The notes: a model not told the origin generated them from the sequence alone. 64,000 nucleotides of DNA from Oceanospirillales bacterium (GCA_018223185.1 JAAEYW010000015.1:29119-93118), one strand, 5' to 3'. Shown: positions 10,670 to 20,246, counted from the first letter of the stretch. Numbers and translations: made by a program.

Positions 10670-11214
10670 AGCATACCCTCTGGGTACTAGGGGCGATCTT
10701 TTACCTCTACCTTCCTGTTCTTTTTCCTTCCCACTATGCTCCTAGTGTTCCCAATGTATAACGACTCTGAGACCTCAAAAATTAACCACAGAGAACACCG
10801 AGTACACAGAGAAAGATCCAGGCCTTTTCTTTAACTCAGAAGAGATTGAACCGCTTTCTCTGGTCTCGGGTTGACCTACAATTCGCTGTGGATAATTCCT
10901 CCTATTTTCCTGACTATATATACAGTTAATTGGGATAACTCAGAAAGACTGGCACGCTTTGTCACTCAGGGGTCTTAAAAAAAGCGCGTTTTGTTACTGG
11001 CATAACCCTTTAAAGTGGTGCAGAATCAGACAGATAAGGATATCAACAGGTGTGATTATGCGCCGGTTGAAAGTGCCAAAACGCGCATGCGCGTTTTCAG
11101 GGGATGAAAAACGACGTGCTTCAGAATTACTCTTTCAGTTCAAATAGATACATACCCCTCCGCCTTATTAGTAAGGTGTCAAAACGTGCACGCACACAAT
11201 TAAAATGTTATGCA
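10670..11214 (+). repeat. ~545-bp platform repeat, copy 1 (second copy at 61390-61950)
   Basis: shared blocks TTAATTGGGATAA, CCAGAAAGACTGGC-like, GGCATAAC..TTTAAAGTGGTGCAG, AAAACGCGC..GCGCGTTTTCAGGGGATGAAAAACGACGTGCTTCAGAATTA, CAATTAAAATGTTAT; similarity stops at GTTAT. Confidence 0.8.
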
Positions 11215-11236
11215 ATATTAGAGTTAAGGAATTTAA

Positions 11237-11782
11237 ATGAGTTTTGAAGTTTCTAGAAGGTATGGTCGATATTGGGATGATTGTATGGTTCTTGATGAGG
11301 TGATACAGGATTATCCTTTTCACACTACTGGCAAGAATGAAAGAGACTTTGAAAATGGTTTCGCCACTTCACTAATCGTTGCACAACGAAATTTTAACTG
11401 CAAAGTTATAACTCAGATTGATAAATCAACTACGGTAAAGTCCGTGCACTGTTTTGGGAAAAGACATCGTCCTGACATGACGCTTGATGAGAATGGCGTT
11501 GCAATCGAGTTAAAGTATATAACCTATTCAGGATTAAAAGATGCCATCGGCCAGGGGTATCTGTATCGCCTACAATATAAATTTGTATTTCTTATTCTTG
11601 TGATTAGTGAAGATCGCAAGGATATATATGAAGACATTCATACGGGAAAAGAAAAAGCACTAGAGGATACGTTGCAGCATCTGGCAGACAATATGAATAT
11701 ATTTACCTATATCGTTCCAGCATTTAACTTAAAACCTGCGGTAAGAAAATGCTATTCATTCTTTGAACCTGTAAATGCATAA
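11237..11782 (+). CDS. cassette-borne hypothetical protein, possible PD-(D/E)XK nuclease fold
   Basis: 181 aa; HRPDMTLDENGVAIELKYITYSGLKDAIGQGYLYRLQYKFVFLILVIS matches a PD-x(n)-ExK pattern. Confidence 0.5.
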   Translation: MSFEVSRRYGRYWDDCMVLDEVIQDYPFHTTGKNERDFENGFATSLIVAQRNFNCKVITQIDKSTTVKSVHCFGKRHRPDMTLDENGVAIELKYITYSGLKDAIGQGYLYRLQYKFVFLILVISEDRKDIYEDIHTGKEKALEDTLQHLADNMNIFTYIVPAFNLKPAVRKCYSFFEPVNA

Positions 11783-11875
11783 CAAGCGCGTGCACATGAC
11801 CTTCGGCAACTGTCACCTTTTGTGCATGCGCACAAAAGCCGCCAGTTACCTCGGCCTGTGACGCGGGCGTTAGGA
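11777..11875 (+). other. attC-like integron recombination site
   Basis: R'' GCATAAC overlaps stop TAA; TAAC-AAG-CGCGT(G)CACA ... TGTGACGCG-GGC-GTTAGGA: outer arms pair leaving one extrahelical G in L''. Confidence 0.75.
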
Positions 11876-11883
11876 GGCATAAA

Positions 11884-12396
11884 GTGGGCACAGAGTCTGT
11901 TGAAGTTATTGGTGCAATCACCAAGCTAATCCCTGTCCTTGGCGGGGCGATTATCGGTGTCATAGGGGGGCTTGTTGGAACCACATATGCTCACAAGCTT
12001 TCTAAAAATACTGACAAAACTAAAGAGAAAAAATCCAAACTGGAACAACTTGTCACTGAAGTTTTTGAGGTCGACATTTGGATTAAAAAAGAAGAAAACT
12101 ATTACCTTTACGGTGGTGAGGAAATATTAGAGCAATCACCTATATCAAAAATAGAAGCAATTCAGACTTTATACTTCTCTGAATTGAGCGACCAAGTGAC
12201 AGATTTATCCAATCACGCCATGGACTACCGTAAGTGGCTTATCGATGGTGCCCAGCTTCGATTAGCTGCGAAATCACCCTCTCCTCCAAAAGATCATATG
12301 GATAAAATCACCACCTTTTATAATCCACTAAAGGCATCAATTAACAACGTCATCAAAAAATCCAAAGAAATTAGTGGAGATTTAAATGCCTCCTAA
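11884..12396 (+). CDS. hypothetical membrane-anchored protein (second cassette-like gene)
   Basis: 170 aa; N-terminal glycine-rich TM GAIIGVIGGLVGTTYAHKL then charged coil; GTG start just after attC. Confidence 0.5.
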   Translation: MGTESVEVIGAITKLIPVLGGAIIGVIGGLVGTTYAHKLSKNTDKTKEKKSKLEQLVTEVFEVDIWIKKEENYYLYGGEEILEQSPISKIEAIQTLYFSELSDQVTDLSNHAMDYRKWLIDGAQLRLAAKSPSPPKDHMDKITTFYNPLKASINNVIKKSKEISGDLNAS

Positions 12397-12440
12397 CACA
12401 TATGAGCCGTCTCGGAGTCAATAGGCGATAACGCTCTTAT

Positions 12441-12466
12441 CTGACCGCGAAGCGGTCAGGTTTTTT
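12441..12466 (+). terminator. rho-independent terminator
   Basis: CTGACCGC-GAA-GCGGTCAG then GTTTTTT. Confidence 0.7.
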
Positions 12467-12825
12467 CAATTAATCAGTCAGCCAGTTATCTTCGTCTGTC
12501 ATTGTCGTTGCCAAAACAAGTTTGCAACAAACACATATTGAGACTCTCTTATCCCGTGCTCAACGGGTGCCTACCAATACATCATCACTGACGTAAGTAG
12601 GGGTACTAGACATTCATCGGTTAACCTGAGAAAGGCGCTATTCAAAACCGTGGAATACATTTCCAGTTAGTATCAGGCTCAGTTCAGGTGCAAACTGTTT
12701 TACTGATTGTTAATGCACGCCAGTGGAGCGTCTAATCAAAGCCAGGGGCTAATGTGCCCGGACCATAAGACCTGTTGAATGTAATAAGGGTTACCAGGCC
12801 TTCGACGGTCTCTGTTATTTCCAGA

Positions 12826-12922
12826 ATTAAGGGGTCAAAGCCCTTTTACAGAAGAGTTGGACAGGTAAAGCGGGGATGCCCAAAAAGAGCGATTGATTGA
12901 AAAGGGCTTTGACCCCATTAAT
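12826..12922. mobile_element. 97-bp MITE-like element, copy 1
   Basis: terminal inverted repeats ATTAAGGGGTCAAAGCCCTTTT / AAAAGGGCTTTGACCCC-ATTAAT. Confidence 0.75.
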
Positions 12923-12929
12923 ACGAGTA

Positions 12930-13115
12930 ACCCAAGCCCTGCGTAGCCTGATCCAAAGTCATCAATGGCTGTGATGAGGCCTGACTTTTGGTAATATTCA
13001 ACGATACTCCTGACGAATTCACTGTCCTCAATTTTTTCCACTTCGGTAAATTCGAACATGATTTTCGAGGTAGGAAAGCCATAGGTTTCGGCCGCTTCAA
13101 GGGTGGTTGTAAAAT
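12930..13115 (-). pseudogene. fragment of EAL-domain gene duplicated from 14244-15023
   Basis: encodes MFEFTEVEKIEDSEFVRSIVEYYQKSGLITAIDDFGSGYAGLGLL, near-identical to the intact copy; truncated at both ends, one end abutting the MITE. Confidence 0.85.
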
Positions 13116-13181
13116 TGGCTAGTTCTTAAAAGGTAGTCGTCGCTGTTTAGTCAGGACAAAATTGTTTTGCGAGAAAATCCT

Positions 13182-13352
13182 ATGACGAAGAAAGTAGTAA
13201 AGTTTGAGTTTGAGAAAGAAACGAAAAACAGTGTGCGGTATAAGGAAGTACCCGAAGAGGGAACCGCGCCCATCGTGGGCTCTTTGTATGTTCAGAAGTG
13301 GTTTGCGGGTAATAGCAAATCGATAGAGATAACGATTAGCAAAGATGACTAG
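13182..13352 (+). CDS. conserved small hypothetical protein
   Basis: 56 aa MTKKVVKFEFEKETKNSVRYKEVPEEGTAPIVGSLYVQKWFAGNSKSIEITISKDD. Confidence 0.6.
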   Translation: MTKKVVKFEFEKETKNSVRYKEVPEEGTAPIVGSLYVQKWFAGNSKSIEITISKDD

Positions 13353-13828
13353 TGGTAGCTTTTAAAAGAGTTGGCCCCAGAGGGAACTGATAACATATAT
13401 GAGGCATGTCGCAAGCAAGCCTGTGAGTTTATCCAGATCGGAGTTTGTAACATCTAAGTTGCAGATGAAGCGTGGAGGGCGTTAATTTTTCAGTGAGCAA
13501 GCTTGTCTGATATGCGCTTCGGGACCTTTAATAAAAAGGGAGTAAGATAATTCTGCTCACCCAGCTGCTGGTGCTGAAGCGGTAGAAACAAAACTGTCCC
13601 TTTTCGGTCGGTTATGTGTGTTAGCGGACAGACGGTCAGGCGCATTCTGTATATTCTAAAATGACTTGAGCACCGGAGCTGATCTGCAAACCTTCAAAGT
13701 GTATTGCCATTGTGAGTGCTGAATGCCCAGGGATGAATTAACGATGTATCAGTGCCCGGCTCAAGACCATAAACACATCAGATAGCATCAACACCCTATA
13801 TTCACCTTTAGATGAAACTCAGTTTTAT

Positions 13829-14005
13829 CCGATACGTATGCTGTGCTTTGACCCCAGTAGGCCGAATGCTTGTAACAGCCATATCACAACACCAATGACT
13901 ACGACGATGTTTTGATCTTGCGATCCATCGACAGGTACGTATTGACCAGCCAAAGCAGCTAAGATATTTTTGAATCCAGCCCATGCGAGTGAGTAAAAGA
14001 TTGAT
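13829..14005 (-). pseudogene. C-terminal gene remnant with TM segment, 5' end cut at MITE copy 2
   Basis: open frame APSIFYSLAWAGFKNILAALAGQYVPVDGSQDQNIVVVIGVVIWLLQAFGLLGSKHSIRIG*. Confidence 0.35.
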
Positions 14006-14010
14006 GGAGC

Positions 14011-14107
14011 ATTAAGGGGTCAAAGCCCTTTTACAGAAGAGTTTGACAGGTAAAGCGGGGATGCCCAAAAAGAGCGATTGATTGAAAAGGGCTTTGACCC
14101 CTTTAAT
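14011..14107. mobile_element. 97-bp MITE-like element, copy 2
   Basis: same TIRs and near-identical interior as 12826-12922; extra partial TTGACCCCTTTAATAA at 14111-14126. Confidence 0.75.
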
Positions 14108-14139
14108 AGTCTTGACCCCTTTAATAAGCAACGAACCAC

Positions 14140-14243
14140 GAGCTACTCCGACGCTTTTTCTAGCAAGCGGCGCAGCCGCGTCTAACTACTAACAAGTCAC
14201 GCAGTGACGTTCTAGCTTGCAACTGTTTTTTTAGCAGTGACGT
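14140..14243 (-). repeat. CTAG-delimited short-hairpin array downstream of EAL gene
   Basis: minus strand CTAGAACGTCACTGCGTGACTTGTTAG...TTAGACGCGGCTGCGCCGCTTGCTAGAAAAAGCG. Confidence 0.65.
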
Positions 14244-15023
14244 CTAGCGGTGCCCTAAAACCCACTGCTGCTCGACCTGCGGCAGGCTTTCAAAGCCGGG
14301 TTTGGCAAACAGGTATCCCTGCATCAGTTCAATGCCTGCATCGCGTAACCAGAGCATCTCCTCTTTTGTCTCAATGCCCTCAGCCAGCGGGGTAATATTG
14401 AGGTCACGAAACAGGTTCAGGCAGTGTCTGACGATAGCTTGCCGGGCTTTATGCTGATTGATATTACGAATAAGTTCCATATCGAGTTTGATGATGTTTG
14501 TCTGAAAATCAGCCAGCAACCCAAGCCCTGCGTAGCCTGATCCAAAGTCATCAATGGCTGTGATGAAGCCTGACTGTTTGTAATATTCAACGATGCTTCT
14601 GACGAACTCACTGTCCTCAATCTTTTCCACTTCGGTAAATTCGAACATTATTTTAGAGGTAGGAAAGCCATAGGTTTCGGCCGCTTCAAGGGTTGTTCGA
14701 ATGCAGCGTTCAGGTTTATAAATCGCGTTGGGCAGAAAGTTGATGCTCAGTACGGAATCAAGTTTTAATTTCGCCGCCAGAGCAATGGCTTTAACCCGGC
14801 AGAGCTGGTCAAACAGGTAGCGATTATCATCGTTAACCCGGGATATGATGGAGTAGGCGGATTCGTTGTTTAAACCCCGAACCAGTGCTTCATAGCCGAA
14901 GATCAGCCCTGTCTTGCAGTTTACAATGGGCTGAAAGGCCATCGTGAAATCGAAATCAAGACTGCTGTTATCTGCGCACCTGGCACACGAAAAGCGGTCA
15001 AAAACTATTGTTTTATCATTCAA
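14244..15023 (-). CDS. EAL-domain cyclic-di-GMP phosphodiesterase
   Basis: 259 aa; FGYEALVRG, DDFGSGYAGLGLL, LAEGIETKEEM, LMQGYLFAKP. Confidence 0.9.
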   Translation of the reverse strand: MNDKTIVFDRFSCARCADNSSLDFDFTMAFQPIVNCKTGLIFGYEALVRGLNNESAYSIISRVNDDNRYLFDQLCRVKAIALAAKLKLDSVLSINFLPNAIYKPERCIRTTLEAAETYGFPTSKIMFEFTEVEKIEDSEFVRSIVEYYKQSGFITAIDDFGSGYAGLGLLADFQTNIIKLDMELIRNINQHKARQAIVRHCLNLFRDLNITPLAEGIETKEEMLWLRDAGIELMQGYLFAKPGFESLPQVEQQWVLGHR

Positions 15024-15344
15024 TTTTTCGATCTCACTGAGGTCACGGTTTATCTTTCTGTTTTTACACGCTTACCAGCCGTTCTATACAGTCTGCAGGG
15101 TATGGCATTGTTGCCCAGAGCGAACAGCGCTCTGTCTTACTTAAAAAAGCAGGCCGGGTGGTTAGCTGTGTGGTGTTACCACAGGCTTCTGTTATCAATG
15201 AATACTGGCAAAAACCCGGGATGTGCACAATAGGAGGAAGGTCGAGACTGCCCAGTCTGAGATTATCTTATGAAGCATAAGGTCAGCGGGCTGTGAAACC
15301 AGCTTGATAAGACTTTCCCAGCGACGAAAGCGGGTAACCAGCGT

Positions 15345-15466
15345 TTGAACAACGAACTACGCCGACGCTTTTCCTGGCAAGCGACGCAGTCGCGTCTAAC
15401 GACTAGCGAGTCACGCAGTGACGTTCTAACAACTGTTTTTGTAGCAGTGACGTTCTAGCAACTCTT
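15345..15466 (-). repeat. CTAG-delimited short-hairpin array downstream of LLM gene
   Basis: minus strand TTAGAACGTCACTGCGTGACTCGCTAGTCGTTAGACGCGACTGCGTCGCTTGCCAGGAAAAGCG. Confidence 0.65.
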
Positions 15467-15468
15467 AG

Positions 15469-16476
15469 TTAGAACCCCTTCATGAGCTGGGTATAGCTAT
15501 CCAGCCGGTCTGCCTGACTGTGTGTTACGGCCACCGTGGCAACCTCGTTGCAGTCAAAGGCTTTCGTCAGCTGAGTGATCTCTTCGGCACACTGTTCGGG
15601 TGTACCGACGGTATAGCCATTGAGGATGTGATCATATTCAGCCTGATGGGCCGGCGAAAATGCTTTATAACGATCCTGAACGTCTGCCGGGGTGAGGAAG
15701 GCTTCGCGGATTCCCAGCTGGGCGGCCAGTTTCCGGTATACCGCTGTACCCGCCCGCAGTCTGGCTTCCTCTTCTGTGTCGGCACAGATGCAGGCGATGG
15801 CCAGCATTCTGTTGGGCGTACCCTGGTGTTCTGCGCGTTTCCACTGTTCCAGATACTCGCTGAAGATCGACGGATGGCAGTTATCCGGATCAATAAACCT
15901 GGCCAGGGCAATGTTATACCCCAGATGGCCAGCCAGCCCGGCACTGCCGCCGCTGGAACCGAGCATCCACAGTTCGGGTTGTGGGCTGCTGTCGGGCAGG
16001 ACTTTGATCTGGCTGTACGGGTTGTTTTGCGGCAGGTTGCCTTCGATAAACCCTTTGAGCAGCTGAGCCTGCTGCGCATAGAGATCGCCATGATGCGGCT
16101 GATGGGGGAATGCCAGTGCCTGGGAGGTGAGGCCGGTTCCGCCGGGCGCACGGCCAACACCAAGGTCGATACGGTCCGGAAAGAGTGTGGCCATCATCTT
16201 GAAGCATTCAGCGACTTTGAGCGGGCTGTAGTGGCTTAACATTACCCCGCCACTGCCAACCCGGATGTTATTGGTCACGCTGGCGATAGCGGTCGCCAGG
16301 ATTTCCGGGCACGGGTTGGCAAAGTGGATACTGTCGTGGTGTTCTGCCACCCAGTAACGGTAGTAACCCAGTTCGTCGCACAGCTTAGCCAGCTCTATCG
16401 TCAGCTGAGGGGCTTCTATTGCGGGGTGGGAACCGTGAACCGGTGACTGATCAACAACAGACAGTTTAATGCTCAT
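15469..16476 (-). CDS. LLM-class flavin-dependent oxidoreductase (luciferase-like)
   Basis: 335 aa; RIDLGVGRAPGGTG, YRYWVAEHH. Confidence 0.9.
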   Translation of the reverse strand: MSIKLSVVDQSPVHGSHPAIEAPQLTIELAKLCDELGYYRYWVAEHHDSIHFANPCPEILATAIASVTNNIRVGSGGVMLSHYSPLKVAECFKMMATLFPDRIDLGVGRAPGGTGLTSQALAFPHQPHHGDLYAQQAQLLKGFIEGNLPQNNPYSQIKVLPDSSPQPELWMLGSSGGSAGLAGHLGYNIALARFIDPDNCHPSIFSEYLEQWKRAEHQGTPNRMLAIACICADTEEEARLRAGTAVYRKLAAQLGIREAFLTPADVQDRYKAFSPAHQAEYDHILNGYTVGTPEQCAEEITQLTKAFDCNEVATVAVTHSQADRLDSYTQLMKGF

Positions 16477-16574
16477 TAGAATCTCCTGAAATTATTAATA
16501 TGTTAATTAATTTTGCCGGTGAGATCAATGAGGCGATCAGCGGTTGTTGATGATAGCAATATGCAGAGCTGAGA

Positions 16575-18524
16575 TCAGATAACGTATGTTATAAGTTCTG
16601 CAGATGTCGCCTCTAACTGACGGCAACAGTCGGGAATCAGTTGGGGGGCCAGCGGTTTGCTGAACAGATAGCCCTGACCGTAATCACACTGATATGCGGT
16701 GAGCAGTTCAACGTCGATTATATCTTCAATGCCTTCTGCGACCACCTTCATTCCCAGATCATGGCCGATACCGATAATGTTTTTAACTAATCGGCTGCTG
16801 GTGTGATCTGCGGCGATCTTGCTGATAAAGCTGCGATCGATTTTGAGCGTTTGAATGGGAAGCTGCTGCAGGTGACTTAGCGATGACAGTCCGGTACCAA
16901 AGTCATCGAGGGCGATACTGATATTGTGTCGGCTGAGACCGGGCAGCATGTCCTGGGTTTCTTTCAGAATCCGCATGCTGGTGTCTTCCGTGACCTCTAT
17001 CCGGATAAGCCCTTTGGGCAGGTTGTGCTGCTCCAGTGATTTATTAATGATGCCAGCCAGATCAAGTTGGTGCATTGATGGCGATATATTGATGGCAACC
17101 GGTAGAGGTTTAAAACCACCGGATCGCCATTCCTGAAGCTGGCGACATGTTTCTGCGATAACCCACTTGCCCAGGTCGTTAGCCAGCGAATATTTTTCGG
17201 CTATCTCTATAATTTCCAGGGGGGGAATAGCACCGTAGATTTCATGATTCCAGCGTAGCAGCGCTTCCAGACCAGCGACACGTGGGTTCTTAAGATCAAC
17301 AATGGGCTGGTAAACCAGTTGCAGTTTCTTATATTCAAGCGCTTCGCGCAGATCTGTATGCAGTTTTTGTCTGCGATTGATCTGAACATCCATGTCGAAG
17401 TTGAATAACATCTGTCTTGAATTGACTGCCTGCTCTTTAGCTTTATACATGGCGATATCCGCCCGGGTCATCAGACTGCCGACATCTGTTCCGTGTTCAG
17501 GGTAGAGAACCGTGCCAATACTGGCACCGATGAAGCAGCTGTGCTGATCGATCGTGAACTGTGTCTCAAACAGCTGGATAATTTTGTCGGCAATAATGTT
17601 CAGACTGTTGCTGCTGCGAATCGCTGGCTGGATGATCGCGAATTCATCGCCCCCGAGACGACAGGTGAGGCAGCCATAAAGTTGATCAATGTTCTGTGCA
17701 AGCCGGTCGGAGACTGACTGTAGCAGCGTGTCGCCAATGTGATGTCCCAGGGTATCGTTGACATCTTTAAACCCATTCAGATCGATGAGGTGCAGTGCAA
17801 AGGGCTTTTTCTTCTCACAGTAACGGGTTATCTCTCGTTTGAGATACGCCCGGTTAGGAATTCCGGTCAGACTGTCGTGCTCAGCCTGATGACGGTTAAG
17901 CCGGCTCTCCCGAATGATCATCAGTAACAGCATAATACCGATGAAAATGATCCCGCTCATGAGCAGAATAAGCTGCTGCTGCAGGCTGATTACCCGACTG
18001 TCGTTACTATTAATAATTGCATTAGTGCGGTAGAAGTTCTGCAATGCCAGTCCGTCAAGTGCGTCTATCTCTGGCTGCAGTATTTGCTGTATCCGGGTGC
18101 TGTATTCAGGTTCGGTTGCCAGTCTGTTTACAATACTGTCATCAAGAGATTTAACTGTCTCAAAGGCTTTGGCTATGGTGTTTTCTGCGTTTTCGACGTT
18201 GCGTAACCGTTTGCCGTCCTCGCCCTCCATTAACACCGGAAAACGACTCCAGAGGAGATTGTAGCGCTTGTTTACCTCGTCAAAATGTTGCGGGCCCGGG
18301 GCTGACCGGTAGAGTGACAGCGAATCATAAAAGCGCCGTAATTCCAGCTTTAGCTGGAACATAGAGAAGACACTGGTGCCATAGTTCTGGTCGAGAATAG
18401 TGATTGACTGGCGCAACTGGTAAAGGCTGACTGCACCGATGATAAAAAATATCATCATCACCGATATCAGCAGGACGAGTTTCTGGCGATATTCTATGGC
18501 GATTGATGTCAGCCTCTGAGCCAT
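16575..18524 (-). CDS. GGDEF/EAL bifunctional cyclic-di-GMP protein
   Basis: 649 aa; CRLGGDEFAII, GLEALLRWNH, DDFGTGLSSLSHLQQLP; N-terminal TM sensor. Confidence 0.92.
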   Translation of the reverse strand: MAQRLTSIAIEYRQKLVLLISVMMIFFIIGAVSLYQLRQSITILDQNYGTSVFSMFQLKLELRRFYDSLSLYRSAPGPQHFDEVNKRYNLLWSRFPVLMEGEDGKRLRNVENAENTIAKAFETVKSLDDSIVNRLATEPEYSTRIQQILQPEIDALDGLALQNFYRTNAIINSNDSRVISLQQQLILLMSGIIFIGIMLLLMIIRESRLNRHQAEHDSLTGIPNRAYLKREITRYCEKKKPFALHLIDLNGFKDVNDTLGHHIGDTLLQSVSDRLAQNIDQLYGCLTCRLGGDEFAIIQPAIRSSNSLNIIADKIIQLFETQFTIDQHSCFIGASIGTVLYPEHGTDVGSLMTRADIAMYKAKEQAVNSRQMLFNFDMDVQINRRQKLHTDLREALEYKKLQLVYQPIVDLKNPRVAGLEALLRWNHEIYGAIPPLEIIEIAEKYSLANDLGKWVIAETCRQLQEWRSGGFKPLPVAINISPSMHQLDLAGIINKSLEQHNLPKGLIRIEVTEDTSMRILKETQDMLPGLSRHNISIALDDFGTGLSSLSHLQQLPIQTLKIDRSFISKIAADHTSSRLVKNIIGIGHDLGMKVVAEGIEDIIDVELLTAYQCDYGQGYLFSKPLAPQLIPDCCRQLEATSAELITYVI

Positions 18525-19024
18525 CAGTCAATCTCAATTTTTGTCAGTTGCCAGATCATCCGGCCGGTGTGCAGTTCACCATTGAGTTCGGGAAATTTGT
18601 GGTGCGGCAGTATTAACCAGAGCGGTCCTTTTTCACGAACGGACAGGCGCTTGCCATCCTCACTCCAGGCCATAATCGGTTCATATTTCTCCATATAGTG
18701 TCGATCAAACTCAATGGAATAATCATTCAGTGCAGTCAGTCGTAAATGCTCACCCTTAGCGCCGACATAATCTAATACTGCGGAAAGCAGAGGCCCGTGA
18801 TAGCTGTGAATGTCGTCAGACCAGCGGGTCTGAAGCGTAAAGGTATCGCTTTGAAATGCCTGAAGCTGTGCCAGATCAAAGCGGGCAGTTTTGCCATCCT
18901 GAGTGTTCTGAATGTTGCCGGTGACAGAGAGTATCACAGCGCCTTCAGGCTCGGGCAGGGGAGCTGCAGCAACGCTGAATGCAACCGTACAGGTCGTCAA
19001 TAGCGCGATAATCCACTGGGTCAT
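18524..19024 (-). CDS. secreted oxidoreductase molybdopterin-binding-domain-like protein
   Basis: 166 aa with signal peptide; DLAQLQAFQSDTFTLQTRW...; 1-nt overlap with GGDEF/EAL gene. Confidence 0.65.
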   Translation of the reverse strand: MTQWIIALLTTCTVAFSVAAAPLPEPEGAVILSVTGNIQNTQDGKTARFDLAQLQAFQSDTFTLQTRWSDDIHSYHGPLLSAVLDYVGAKGEHLRLTALNDYSIEFDRHYMEKYEPIMAWSEDGKRLSVREKGPLWLILPHHKFPELNGELHTGRMIWQLTKIEID

Positions 19025-19206
19025 GAAGGATACCTTTTTGTGTAAATAAGAGATGAAAACTGATCATTGCGGTGCAGACTGCTGGTTAGCAAAGTGCAAT
19101 ATATCTGGTGTGTTAATGATCGAGTCAGCGTCGCTCCATGACATTAATACAGCCTAATTTACAGCCACTGCGGCTGTAAGTCAGTTGACACAATGGGTTG
19201 TATTAC

Positions 19207-19620
19207 TCATTTTGTGTATTTCTGGCAGGTAGTCATCTGTTTCAGGTCGTTAGAGATCTCTACGAGGTTGTTATCCGGATCCCTGAAGTATGCAGACAGA
19301 ATCTTTCCGGTGGCTCCGGTGCGCTCTGCCGGACCGTCGATAACCCTGACCTTGCATTTTTTAAGGTGTTCAATCGCTTCAGCCAGAGGTTGCCTGATGA
19401 TAAAACAGAGGTCAGCACTACCGGGTTGAACATGACAGGCATAAGGCTCGAATTCATTGCCCAGCTGATGCAGATTAATCTTCTGATTGCCAAAGCTTAA
19501 GGCGATACGGCCTTCACCAAAGATGACTTTTTCCATACCCATTACCGAGGTGTAGAAATTTACTGTAGCAGTGATATCTCTGACGGTAAGTACCAGGTGG
19601 TCTAATCGTTCTACCTGCAT
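19207..19620 (-). CDS. VOC family (glyoxalase/dioxygenase-like) protein
   Basis: 137 aa; VERLDHLVLTVRDITATVNFYTSVMGMEKV...FRDPDNNLVEISND. Confidence 0.9.
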   Translation of the reverse strand: MQVERLDHLVLTVRDITATVNFYTSVMGMEKVIFGEGRIALSFGNQKINLHQLGNEFEPYACHVQPGSADLCFIIRQPLAEAIEHLKKCKVRVIDGPAERTGATGKILSAYFRDPDNNLVEISNDLKQMTTCQKYTK

Positions 19621-20138
19621 GTCTGTTCCTTTTTTGCGCTTCCCCTGTGCCGGAATCGCCGGGCCAGAAAAGTGCAGGGGAGGGTCATCATAAGATTGAG
19701 CAGAAGCCCGATAATGACGCCGAAGAGCGCGCCCTCGATGGTCAGCGGTATTCCCGGTTTAAAGTTATCCAGTGTTTTTTCGAGGTAGTGGCGCCGGGAG
19801 GGGGTAAACATATAGAGGGTTTTACTCAGCAGGTTACCCTGTTCAAACACTGTTATGCCCTGGTGCAGTTCATCAAACAGATCCAGCGTTGCCAGCTTTT
19901 GTCCGGCGTCGGCCCGGACACTGGGTTCACTGTTCTGCTGGTGCTGTCTGATCATTGACCGGCTGTCAGAATAGCCAAACTGTCTGGCGGTTGCGGCATA
20001 CCCTTCAACCTGCCACTTTGTTGATTCGTACATGCCAGCCAGATACTGCTGATAATGGTCGGCCAGTTGCGGTATCTGCAACGCAAGCAGCAGCGTGACG
20101 CCAAACATCAGCTTATCTAATAGTCGACCTACCACCAT
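19611..20138 (-). CDS. DUF2937-like membrane protein
   Basis: 175 aa with two TM segments; LLALQIPQLADHYQQYLAG..., family by recall. Confidence 0.6.
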   Translation of the reverse strand: MVVGRLLDKLMFGVTLLLALQIPQLADHYQQYLAGMYESTKWQVEGYAATARQFGYSDSRSMIRQHQQNSEPSVRADAGQKLATLDLFDELHQGITVFEQGNLLSKTLYMFTPSRRHYLEKTLDNFKPGIPLTIEGALFGVIIGLLLNLMMTLPCTFLARRFRHRGSAKKEQTCR

Positions 20139-20246
20139 GAGTTTCCCGGAAAGTGAATTACAACCGAGTATAGCGGATTCACATTGCTTGTAATGAGTGC
20201 TTTTTGGCGCACGATACAGTCACTCCTATACAATCGCATCGGGGTT

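Noticed and set aside
10950-10975. TGGCACGCTTTG as a sigma-54 promoter
   Set aside because: Lacks TTGC at the correct -12 spacing
12396-12440. attC after the second cassette-like gene
   Set aside because: Stop sits in CCTAAC, but no complementary GTTRRRY arm found downstream; only a normal terminator follows
13390-13490. GATAAC...GGGCGTTAAT as an attC candidate
   Set aside because: Outer arms are not complementary beyond TAAC/GTTA
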